Positions 27,853-35,600 of a stretch of 64,000 bases of DNA are shown one piece after another. The notes beneath the pieces were generated by a model. That model searched no databases and was not told the DNA's origin. It saw nothing but the letters and a program-made list of their open reading frames with translations. Source of the DNA: Bombiscardovia nodaiensis (lineage in GTDB: Bacteria; Actinomycetota; Actinomycetes; Actinomycetales; Bifidobacteriaceae); the NCBI GenBank assembly GCA_033127725.1, contig AP026798.1:1736001-1800000 (forward strand), written 5' to 3'. Every line of letters starts with the position of its first letter. Positions within the stretch are counted from its first letter, which is position 1. The translations under genes were made by a program, and so were the position numbers.

Positions 27853-28977
27853 TTACAAAATATTCTCCTGCCCGTCCTCAGAGAGCTTCGAGACCATGTC
27901 TTTAACCTCTTGGCTGCGGGACCGGGGAGCGATGAGCAGGGCGTCGGGCGTATCGACCACCACCATGTCGTTCACACCGAGCAGGGCGATAGCGCGGCCA
28001 GCAGCGGGCACCACCACATCCCCTGCCGAATCCAGGTAGGACACCTGGTCGCTGTCGCCTAAAATCTTGATATTCTGCCGATTCGAGGAGGGCAGAAGGG
28101 CAGCCACCGAATTGAAGTCGCCAATGTCGTCCCAGCCGAAGCCGCCGGGCACCACGGCCACGCCACCCGCCGCCGACAGAGGCTCAGCCACCGCGTAGTC
28201 AAAGGCGATTTTCTCAATCCCCGCCCACTCTTGGTCCATAGCGGCCTGCCGGGGCTCCAGCCCCTGATCCCAGGCCTGAGCGATGGTCGTCACAGCCTCG
28301 TACAGGTCCGGCTTGTAGCGCTGCAAACAGCCCAAGACCACGTCCGCGCGCATCACAAACATGCCCGCGTTCCAGCGGTATTCACCGGTAGCCAAATACG
28401 CTTGAGCCGTTGCTGCATCGGGCTTCTCTACGAATTCAGTGACCAGGCGAGCGTCCGGCGCGTCCGGCACATCTTCAGCCAGCGAACGCCCCTGGTGAAT
28501 GTAGCCAAAAGCGGTGGAGGGCCGGGAAGCCGCGATGCCGATAGTGGCCACATACCCTGCCCGCGCAGCCGCCACAGCCTGGCGAACCGACATGGTGAAA
28601 GCGCCCTCGTCGCGCACCACATGGTCGGCCGCAAATGAGCCCACCACAATCTGGTCGCCATGCCGCCGGGCCAGTACCGCTGTAGCCAGAGCTATAGCCG
28701 CCGTGGAATCGCGCGGAATGGGCTCTGCAAAGACCGCGTCCTCCCCCAGGTGCGGCAACTGCTGGCGCACTGCATCCACATGTTGAGCACCGGTCGAAAC
28801 CGCTACGTGCTCAGGCCCGCAGATTGACGCCAAACGAGCAAAGGTGCTCTGAATCATGGTCTGCCCCTGGCCGAGCAGGTCAAAGAGGAACTTGGGCCGG
28901 GCCTTCCGGCTCAGCGGCCACAGGCGTGTACCCACTCCCCCGGCAGGAATAATGGCGTAAAAATCATCCAAAGTCAT
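27853..28977 (-). CDS. manC: mannose-1-phosphate guanylyltransferase
   Basis: Makes GDP-mannose from mannose-1-phosphate and GTP. The 374-residue protein opens with the nucleotidyltransferase signature PAGGVGTRLWPLSRKARPKF, and has SFAADHVV, FGYIHQG, VTEFVEKPD, RWNAGMFVMRADV and FGWDDIGDFNSVA. GDP-mannose feeds surface glycans or glycolipids. It lies upstream of the acyltransferase gene in one probable transcription unit, opposite to tRNA-Thr. Confidence 0.93.
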   Translation of the reverse strand: MTLDDFYAIIPAGGVGTRLWPLSRKARPKFLFDLLGQGQTMIQSTFARLASICGPEHVAVSTGAQHVDAVRQQLPHLGEDAVFAEPIPRDSTAAIALATAVLARRHGDQIVVGSFAADHVVRDEGAFTMSVRQAVAAARAGYVATIGIAASRPSTAFGYIHQGRSLAEDVPDAPDARLVTEFVEKPDAATAQAYLATGEYRWNAGMFVMRADVVLGCLQRYKPDLYEAVTTIAQAWDQGLEPRQAAMDQEWAGIEKIAFDYAVAEPLSAAGGVAVVPGGFGWDDIGDFNSVAALLPSSNRQNIKILGDSDQVSYLDSAGDVVVPAAGRAIALLGVNDMVVVDTPDALLIAPRSRSQEVKDMVSKLSEDGQENIL

Positions 28978-29116
28978 GCTTCCATTCTCGCAAGGTGCCC
29001 GTACATGCCGGCCAGCAACCCGCCCAGCTAGACAAATCCCGCCCGCACGCTACAATTCTGTATGTTGTCTCTTTGACGAGATGCTGCCCCGGTAGCGTCT
29101 GCGGTCAACCAGATAG

Positions 29117-29189
29117 GCCACTTTAGCTCAGTTGGTAGAGCGTCTCACTCGTAATGAGAAGGTCGACAGTTCGATTCTGTCAAGTGGCT
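29117..29189 (+). tRNA. tRNA-Thr (CGT anticodon)
   Basis: A 73-base cloverleaf. The acceptor stem GCCACTT pairs with AAGTGGC, followed by T as discriminator. D-arm TAGCTCAGTTGGTAGAGC, anticodon loop CTCGTAA in a TCTCA/TGAGA stem, and T-loop TTCGATT. The anticodon CGT reads ACG (Thr). CCA is not encoded. Confidence 0.95.
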
Positions 29190-29365
29190 CTCTTCCCTTA
29201 CAAATTGCGCGGTCAAACGCTGGATTATTTGCTCTCCAAAACATTTTGCAAATTAGCCTTCATCGTAAAAGAAGTGCGCTCAACAAGTGCTCAGAAATGG
29301 TTTTGTGCGCGAATTATGGTAGCGGAAACGTTGGAATACCGGCTTTTAGCGAGGCTATTACAGCG

Positions 29366-29447
29366 TGCGCACGGGGGGACTTGAACCCCCACGACCGAAG
29401 TCACAAGAACCTAAATCTTGCGCGTCTACCAATTCCGCCACGTGCGC
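29366..29447 (-). tRNA. tRNA-Leu (TAG anticodon)
   Basis: An 82-base class II tRNA on the minus strand. The acceptor GCGCACG pairs with CGTGCGC, then A. Anticodon stem CAAGA/TCTTG with loop TTTAGGT gives anticodon TAG (reads CUA). The long variable arm TGACTTCGGTCG and T-loop GTTCAAGTC are present. Confidence 0.95.
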
Positions 29448-29632
29448 AGGTGCGGCCACAGCCGCTTAACTAATGTAGCACGACCAGGGGTCGAAAAACG
29501 TAGCTGAGCCTTGCTGGAGTCGCGCAGGACCCGGGGAGTACACACCATGCGACAGCATGCGAATAGCTAGGAAAGGAAAAGTCCAATCCGGTAGGGCGGT
29601 CAGCGCATCCCCCGATTACAACCTGCCCGCCA

Positions 29633-32473
29633 CTACCGGGTGCTAATTCGCCCATAGACGGCCCGGGCAACGATAGTGCACACGAAGACCATCAGCAAAC
29701 TAGCGTATCCTATCCAACCACATCCTCCGGTAAAAGGCAAGGAGCCCACCTGCGCAGGATATTTCAAAGAGTAGTGGATTTTAACCGACTGGTTGCCCTG
29801 ATCGTCGACGGCCCAGACCACTGCATCACCCGGCACCAGCCCGGCAGGCGGGATGATGGACCAGGATCCGTCGGCCTGCGAAATCGTTGTGCTTTCAGTG
29901 CCATCGGGCCATAAAAAGTGGATACTGTCGCCCGCTTCGGCCACTTGCACCTGACCGCTCAGCACGGTTCCTTCCACGCCTGTCACGTCGCCCGAACTGA
30001 CACTTGGCGAGGGCGCAGACATGTCAATCAACTCATCTAAGGGCTGAGAGATAGCGTCGATATTGGCCACATTTGTTAGGACAGCTATGAAACGGTAGCT
30101 CTGCCCACGCCCGTCGCTCGGCTCGTGAGCCAAGAAGTACTGCGGGTCCACCTGCGCCTGCCAAGACGAACTGCCAGTAGGCAACTGGTCCTGCGTGTAG
30201 ACCAGCTCGTCGGGCTCCAAAGTGTCCGTCGGAGAATCGAGAGGCTGAGCCTTTTGGGCACCTTGGCTGCTCTGAGGAGAAGCTGCGGTCGCCCTATCAG
30301 CTTCTGGCGAACGGGATGCGGCTAAAGGCTGCTCGGCGGCGGTAGCAGACGAATCACTCGAATCACTCGGCTCATTCGAATCATTCGAATCATTCGACTT
30401 CTCCAACTCCCCTGCTTCTCCCTTGCCGACCTGACCACTCGAATCACCCTTCAGGCTCTGACTGCCGGTAGCGTTTGTGCTGTCCTGCGGCAGAGCATAG
30501 AGCTTGAGCGTGCTGCCCGGATGCACTGGGGCTACTGAGCCCTTCACCAGGACTTTCGCGCCCGCTGGCAGCTGCCCTTCAACGGTGTGCGGCACAGTGA
30601 CCGCTTCCACCTGGGGTGCGGGATCGGTTTGCGTCAGGAAGCGCACGGCGACAATATTGGAAAAATTGGAAGTCAGGTCGAATCCGCTATCTGTCTCCAT
30701 CTGCCAAGCGTGATAGCGGCGAGTGCCCAACTCCGCGTTCGCCACGGAAGCCTGATTGTCGTCTCGGATGGACCAGCTGCCATCGTCCGCCACTCGCACC
30801 TGCCCAATCAGGAAACCCTTGGTATCGGGAGCGTTGACATCCGACTGAGCGACTGGGTGAGCCGGATCTTCCGCATATAAACTCAGCAGGTCGCCGGGGG
30901 TGCCAGTACCCGAAATCGTGGGTGTCAACGTGTTGACATACGAACCATCTTTCGGGCTGTTGATGACGGGCGCTGCAGGGCGAGCAATGTCGTACCGGTA
31001 GTAGGCAGTGTCAATCGTCCAACCCTTGCTCACCCGCTCCGCTATATCCGCCTGGCTCATGTTCGCTGTGATACCGGGTTCAGGATTGTATGCATCCTTC
31101 ACATCGCTAGTATCGCAGCCCGTGGTAGTGCCGTCTGGATTGGTGGTGATAGGCCAGGTTACCAGCTTAAAGTAGCCGTCGAGACCGTCTGCGCTCTTGG
31201 CCAGCTTGAAGTCGATAGAGCCGTCGCTCGCCTGCGCGGAAGGACTGCCGTCGCTGGGACCGTTGCCCATCAGCACATTCGTTTTACTGCTGCTGGCCGG
31301 CTCGTTGAACGACGACCAGGTATTGGAATTTGCGGGCGGCACAGCTGCTACGGCAGAATTTTGCCCATCGACGCGCTGAACTTGCGGAGTAAGCGCCGAA
31401 ACCGGTACCCACTTGCCGGATTTGGTGGCCAGCCACTGGTAGTAGAAGGAGGTGTTCTGCGAGCAGGCCTTACTCCGGTTTGCATCCGGGTTATACCAGT
31501 ACACGAAGAAAGACTTGACCGGCGCCACGCCTGCCTTTTCGCTTCTCCCGTCGAATCCGTTGTCTGTCACCAGCCCCCAGTTGGACTGCCCGCCCGACCA
31601 CAGGGCCGGATTGGCATCCCAACCGATAAAGGCCATAGGGCCGTTGCAGGCTGGGTAGGGGGCGGTCGGCGAACACGCTTGCGCGTATACATAAGCCGGG
31701 TAGTCTTCGGCGATATTAGTGGAGTTCGCCGGATCAAGAGTTGTTGCCGCATCAAACGTATGACTGCTTGAGTTAGCCCAGGATTGTTTCCCGTCGCTGA
31801 TGATCGCGTAGACGTACTGCTTGATCTTCGCACCACCAACCCGGTTGATACTCACCAGATCGGTAGCCCCCCTGTCATAGCGATCTGGGTTGGCATCGTC
31901 GGGGTAGTCGATATTGCCTTCGATTGAAATGTTGAGATAGTCGTTGGCACCCGAGTGAATGACTTTGTGAATCGTGTAGTAATCGTCGACATTGCGGGCC
32001 CAGCGTGCAGCGCCTTTACCATCTGAGCCCTGAGTATTTAAGTACACCATGGTGTTGTACTGAGTGGCCCGGTCGCCGATACCGTAGTAGGAGTAAAGAA
32101 ACGTTAAACCGCAGCCATCTCCCCCTGACGTGCTCGTAGCGCCTTCTGCCACGCAGTCAGGGTTCACTGACCCATGCGGCACCTGCAAGATGAAATCCAT
32201 CCTCAGCTCATCGTTTTGGGTGTCAATGCGGTCGTTGTAGGCCAGCATTTGGTAGAGCTTGGGCTTTGATACTGCTGCTGCTTGTGCTGATGCAGCGCTC
32301 GCCGCTTGCCTGCTGGGAAGCGCTACGGCCCGAGATGGCAGTGCTGAGTTCACTACGAAAATCAATACTAGCGCCACCACCGGCACAGCAGCAGCCGACC
32401 ACTTTACTGTCCTATGAATATCCATCACCCGTTTATCCACTTTTGCAAGAGCATGAGCCTTAGGGCTATCCAT
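29633..32473 (-). CDS. LPXTG-anchored pilus adhesin, paralogue of the 35.6-38.2 kb gene
   Basis: Large cell-wall-anchored surface protein of about 946 residues. The ATG at 32473, with GAAGGTG upstream, is preferred; a TTG at 32566 would add 31 residues. A short cytosolic N-terminus precedes a signal-type helix (VPVVALVLIFVVNSA). The body shares extended similarity with the other adhesin (KLYQMLAYNDRIDTQNDEL, AEDYPAYVYAQAC, SFFVYWYNP, NTSFYYQWL, KLVTWPITTN). Bacterial Ig-like segments, a Ser/Asp/Glu-rich linker with small tandem repeats (about 30350-30397), and C-terminal LPFTGG, helix and Arg tail follow. Likely pilus tip or ancillary adhesin; ligand unknown. Confidence 0.85.
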   Translation of the reverse strand: MDSPKAHALAKVDKRVMDIHRTVKWSAAAVPVVALVLIFVVNSALPSRAVALPSRQAASAASAQAAAVSKPKLYQMLAYNDRIDTQNDELRMDFILQVPHGSVNPDCVAEGATSTSGGDGCGLTFLYSYYGIGDRATQYNTMVYLNTQGSDGKGAARWARNVDDYYTIHKVIHSGANDYLNISIEGNIDYPDDANPDRYDRGATDLVSINRVGGAKIKQYVYAIISDGKQSWANSSSHTFDAATTLDPANSTNIAEDYPAYVYAQACSPTAPYPACNGPMAFIGWDANPALWSGGQSNWGLVTDNGFDGRSEKAGVAPVKSFFVYWYNPDANRSKACSQNTSFYYQWLATKSGKWVPVSALTPQVQRVDGQNSAVAAVPPANSNTWSSFNEPASSSKTNVLMGNGPSDGSPSAQASDGSIDFKLAKSADGLDGYFKLVTWPITTNPDGTTTGCDTSDVKDAYNPEPGITANMSQADIAERVSKGWTIDTAYYRYDIARPAAPVINSPKDGSYVNTLTPTISGTGTPGDLLSLYAEDPAHPVAQSDVNAPDTKGFLIGQVRVADDGSWSIRDDNQASVANAELGTRRYHAWQMETDSGFDLTSNFSNIVAVRFLTQTDPAPQVEAVTVPHTVEGQLPAGAKVLVKGSVAPVHPGSTLKLYALPQDSTNATGSQSLKGDSSGQVGKGEAGELEKSNDSNDSNEPSDSSDSSATAAEQPLAASRSPEADRATAASPQSSQGAQKAQPLDSPTDTLEPDELVYTQDQLPTGSSSWQAQVDPQYFLAHEPSDGRGQSYRFIAVLTNVANIDAISQPLDELIDMSAPSPSVSSGDVTGVEGTVLSGQVQVAEAGDSIHFLWPDGTESTTISQADGSWSIIPPAGLVPGDAVVWAVDDQGNQSVKIHYSLKYPAQVGSLPFTGGCGWIGYASLLMVFVCTIVARAVYGRISTR
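30350..30397 (-). repeat. 9-bp in-frame tandem repeats in adhesin linker
   Basis: Units of TCGAATGAT and the variant AGTGATTCG (minus strand) encode SNDSNDSNEPSDSSDSS. Since units are multiples of three, copy-number change would alter linker length without breaking the frame. Confidence 0.6.
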
Positions 32474-32566
32474 GCCACGCGAAACACCTTCAACCTTGGC
32501 AAGGGCCCTATCAGCCGATGCCACAGTAAGTAGGATTAGATAAACATAATTTATGGATTTTATCAA

Positions 32567-32748
32567 CTATCTGTATGCATTAAGCTCTGTATAACGTTGT
32601 ACAAAAATAGAATAAACGTTGGAATTACGGTGTTTCAAAAAAATACAATGTGATTAAATATACAATACTAATTCAACTTTTTCTTATTCAACTATGTGAA
32701 TAAGTAGACATTTTCATCAGCCAGCAACAGCTAGTAGCTGCTTGAAAC
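32567..32748. other. AT-rich gap inside the pilus cluster
   Basis: About 180 bases of very AT-rich DNA between the sortase and the third large gene, in contrast to the GC-rich genes on both sides. No gene is seen. It probably carries a separate promoter for the downstream adhesin. Confidence 0.45.
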
Positions 32749-33717
32749 TCAAGCCCGCCGATGTCGGACCAGCTGCGTTCCCCTCGGCGAGCACATATAC
32801 AGCAGACAGCCGAGCACCAGCACCCCGAACCCCACAACGAAAGCAATAAGAAGCGCATCCTTTGGCGCGTGTTCAGGCTCAGGAATACTGCGCGGAATGG
32901 GTGCCCGCTGGCCGGTAATAACCAGGCGCTGGGTGTTGACTCCGTAGGGTGTGCAGGTCATGAGCGTAACCAAATCTTCCCCCTGTACCACGGTGTACAA
33001 GTGGGTGTCGTCGGGGTTGACCACATGAATGCTCACAATTCGGTAGCCCATCGTGCGGCCCAAGGTGTTGACGTAGAAAACGTCTCCTGTAGTGAGCTCG
33101 TCCAAACGAGTGAAAAGTAGAGCCCCCGGCAACCCCCGGTGGCCAGTGAGAACGGCGTTCGTTGAAGGCCCTCCGACCGGCAGGCTGGTGCCGTACAGGT
33201 GGCCCGCGCCCTGGGAGAGAGACCGGTCGGAAGTGCCGTGGTAGATGGGCATATTGAGCGAAATCTTAGGGATACGAACCGAGCCCATCAACCCGTTATC
33301 CGCATTCAAGGCCCGCTGGTAGCTCTGGTCACGGCTGGCGAGCGAAGTACGACGGGCAGCCGGAGCACTGGCAGGCACGAAGGGGTCCGCCGCCTCGCCC
33401 AGCGTGCTCTGGTCGCCAGCAGCGATAGCCCGGTTGTAGGCTTGGGCCCGAGCTAGCTCACGAGCCACCTTCCCCTGCGGCCAGTCCGCCACCTTCTGGT
33501 TGGCCCTATTGACCGTTGCTCGCTCTGCGACCATGTGCGACAGCTGAGTCGCAGGTATCCACAGGAGAGCGACCGCCGCCACCAGTAAGCACAGGCCTAT
33601 GGCGACCCTCAGGGCCCAATCGACCTTGCCCCGGTGTGGCTTGCGTCCGCTCTCCTGCTCACTAGATGGAGAGAAGAGACGCTTGTAGGAACTCAGAGCT
33701 GCCTCGCATCGCGCCAA
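32749..33717 (-). CDS. class C-type pilus sortase
   Basis: Transpeptidase that links pilin subunits. The 322-residue protein has an N-terminal membrane helix (LRVAIGLCLLVAAVALLW), the sortase barrel with IPKISLNMPIYHG, the catalytic His in LTGHRGLP, the catalytic Cys in TLMTCTPYG and the Arg in QRLVITGQR. A C-terminal second helix (LLIAFVVGFGVLVLGCLLY) is typical of class C pilus sortases. The start codon appears to be TTG at 33717, inside the end of the pilin gene (25-base overlap), which indicates coupled translation; no better start precedes the first helix. Confidence 0.92.
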   Translation of the reverse strand: MARCEAALSSYKRLFSPSSEQESGRKPHRGKVDWALRVAIGLCLLVAAVALLWIPATQLSHMVAERATVNRANQKVADWPQGKVARELARAQAYNRAIAAGDQSTLGEAADPFVPASAPAARRTSLASRDQSYQRALNADNGLMGSVRIPKISLNMPIYHGTSDRSLSQGAGHLYGTSLPVGGPSTNAVLTGHRGLPGALLFTRLDELTTGDVFYVNTLGRTMGYRIVSIHVVNPDDTHLYTVVQGEDLVTLMTCTPYGVNTQRLVITGQRAPIPRSIPEPEHAPKDALLIAFVVGFGVLVLGCLLYMCSPRGTQLVRHRRA

Positions 33718-35600
33718 CGCTTAAGCGCAAAGAGGATACCAGCCAGGGCGAGGGCCACGAGAGCGACCATGACGGCCAAAATAATGCCCGCGCCGCCAGT
33801 CATAGGCAGCTGAGAGAGGGAGGAGACATTAAAGACCGAGATTACGTGAACGCCGGAAGCCGGGAAAAGCGCCACCGGATCCGTCGCCGTGTAGGTCCAG
33901 GAGCCAGCGGAGACCAAATCCCAGGCATCGCCCGTATTGCTCAAGCTGGGCTGGTTGGATACGCCTGTGGGCTTGATGGTCACATCGAAGGAGGGCTTGA
34001 ACATGCCAGAGAAGGTGTTCGGAGGGTTAATCTCGGAAACCGTGTACTCCCCTGCCCCGAGGCCGTCGATCAACAAGTGGCCCTCGTGTACGGCCTGGTC
34101 CGGGTGTGTGCCCGCGTATGAGCCGTCGGAGACGAAGAGCACATCGTCACCACTGGCAGTTTGGTCGGCAGCCAGCTTGAAGCGCCCCGGAATGGCCACT
34201 CCCTGTGCGTCCTTCACCTGGTGGAATTTAAGGGCCGCCGAAGTGCCCTTGACCTTGACCGAGAAGCTAGCTCCCGCCAGGTCGCGGCTGTCAGCCTTGG
34301 CGTGCTTGCCCAGCTCGAAGCGGTAGAAGTAGGCGTTCTCGGCCTGGGTGACGGGCGCTGTGGCCGAATTCTCAGAACCACCGTTGCCGCGGTCATCGCT
34401 AGGCTGGTGGAGCTGGTCGTTCGAATATTCCAACTTGACATTATTCTTCAAGACACCGCCGGTAGCGTCGTCAGTCAGCTGCATGTAATACTTGACGCTA
34501 ATTTGGTCGCCAGGCGTGAGCGCGGTAATCACCGGGGAAAGATTAAAATTGACCGACCCGTCGCTGTGGGCGTCCACAATAAAACCAGGCGTGCCACCGT
34601 TTTGCTCGTTGATGGTCGTCTGCGTGCCGCCAGCAGGACCGGAAGTGACCTCCACCTGGTGGCCATTGCTCCGTGAGAACCGCAGACCTGCATCCGGCGT
34701 ATCTACCAGTACGTATTTGTAGTGCTGGTAGCCGGTGGTCAGGGGCACTGTGCCAGTAATCTCATACTGCACATAGCCGCCGATGGACGCGGAAGAGCCC
34801 GTGTTGCTGTTCTGGATGGCCTTTTTGCTCACGGTCGGCTCGTCGTTCTTCATCTGCACCTTGCCCAGAATCGGGGCCGTGGGAGAAGTCTCGCCTTTGA
34901 ACTGCGTGTAGCCCGGGAAGCTGGCCGTCACGCCCACTGCCGTGCCCACGAGAATGGGGATTGAGTTCGAGCTGGTGCCGCCGGAAGCGGTCGTATCGAC
35001 GACTACATACAGGCCCTGGGGCAGGTTCTGGAAAACTGCCGAACTGCCCGAGCCGGTGGCGCTGTATGTGCTGGCAGTAACGAGAGAAGCAAAGCCGGCA
35101 TCCGCCGCTAGCTTGGTCACGAACTCACGCAAGTTTCCTGCCCAAGCGTGGTTGGCATCGTTGGAGGTGATGTCGCCCTGCGGCACGCCGACGGTGCCCT
35201 GGGACTTGAAGCCCAGCCACTCGGAAGCCACCTCGCCCACCGGGTTGCCCACGAACGCCGGCGCGGGTGCCGACGGGTCAATCTGGTTGAGCGCGTTCTC
35301 AGCCATGGTTTTGACCGCGGTATCGGTGCCCACCGATATAGAGGTCAACTTGCCGCCGTTGCCCGAGACGTCCACATTCGCGCTCTGGTAAATACCGATG
35401 CGCACGGCCTTGAAACTGTGGCCCTGCACGGCACTCGCGCTGCCGTTGATGGTAATCGTGGCATTGGTGGTTTTCAAATCCAAATTCGGCACTTCCGTGT
35501 CTGCCGAAGCCGTGGAAACTCCCAAGAGGGAGACCCCCACTAGAGTAGCGACAGTCGCCAGCAAGCCCGCGCCTGTCCGCATAACGCTGCGTATGGTCAT
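33693..35600 (-). CDS. major pilus backbone subunit, isopeptide-forming (FimA/FimP type)
   Basis: A 635-residue fimbrial shaft protein. Signal peptide to about residue 33 (ending STASA), an N-terminal domain with the long loop GNLREFVTKLAADAG, a middle domain (VSKKAIQNSN, YVQYEITGTVPL), and a C-terminal domain with the E-box-like EYTVSEINPP expected of Cna-B-type intramolecular isopeptide domains. LPMTGG, a membrane helix and KRWRDARQL follow. Polymerisation by the adjacent sortase is inferred from family and context. Its ATG overlaps the preceding gene's stop by 4 bases. Confidence 0.92.
   Translation of the reverse strand: MTIRSVMRTGAGLLATVATLVGVSLLGVSTASADTEVPNLDLKTTNATITINGSASAVQGHSFKAVRIGIYQSANVDVSGNGGKLTSISVGTDTAVKTMAENALNQIDPSAPAPAFVGNPVGEVASEWLGFKSQGTVGVPQGDITSNDANHAWAGNLREFVTKLAADAGFASLVTASTYSATGSGSSAVFQNLPQGLYVVVDTTASGGTSSNSIPILVGTAVGVTASFPGYTQFKGETSPTAPILGKVQMKNDEPTVSKKAIQNSNTGSSASIGGYVQYEITGTVPLTTGYQHYKYVLVDTPDAGLRFSRSNGHQVEVTSGPAGGTQTTINEQNGGTPGFIVDAHSDGSVNFNLSPVITALTPGDQISVKYYMQLTDDATGGVLKNNVKLEYSNDQLHQPSDDRGNGGSENSATAPVTQAENAYFYRFELGKHAKADSRDLAGASFSVKVKGTSAALKFHQVKDAQGVAIPGRFKLAADQTASGDDVLFVSDGSYAGTHPDQAVHEGHLLIDGLGAGEYTVSEINPPNTFSGMFKPSFDVTIKPTGVSNQPSLSNTGDAWDLVSAGSWTYTATDPVALFPASGVHVISVFNVSSLSQLPMTGGAGIILAVMVALVALALAGILFALKRWRDARQL

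Noticed and set aside
29100..29450. tRNA pair as island attachment site
   Set aside because: No repeat of a tRNA 3' end was noticed near the pilus locus or the AT-rich island, and no integrase is present.
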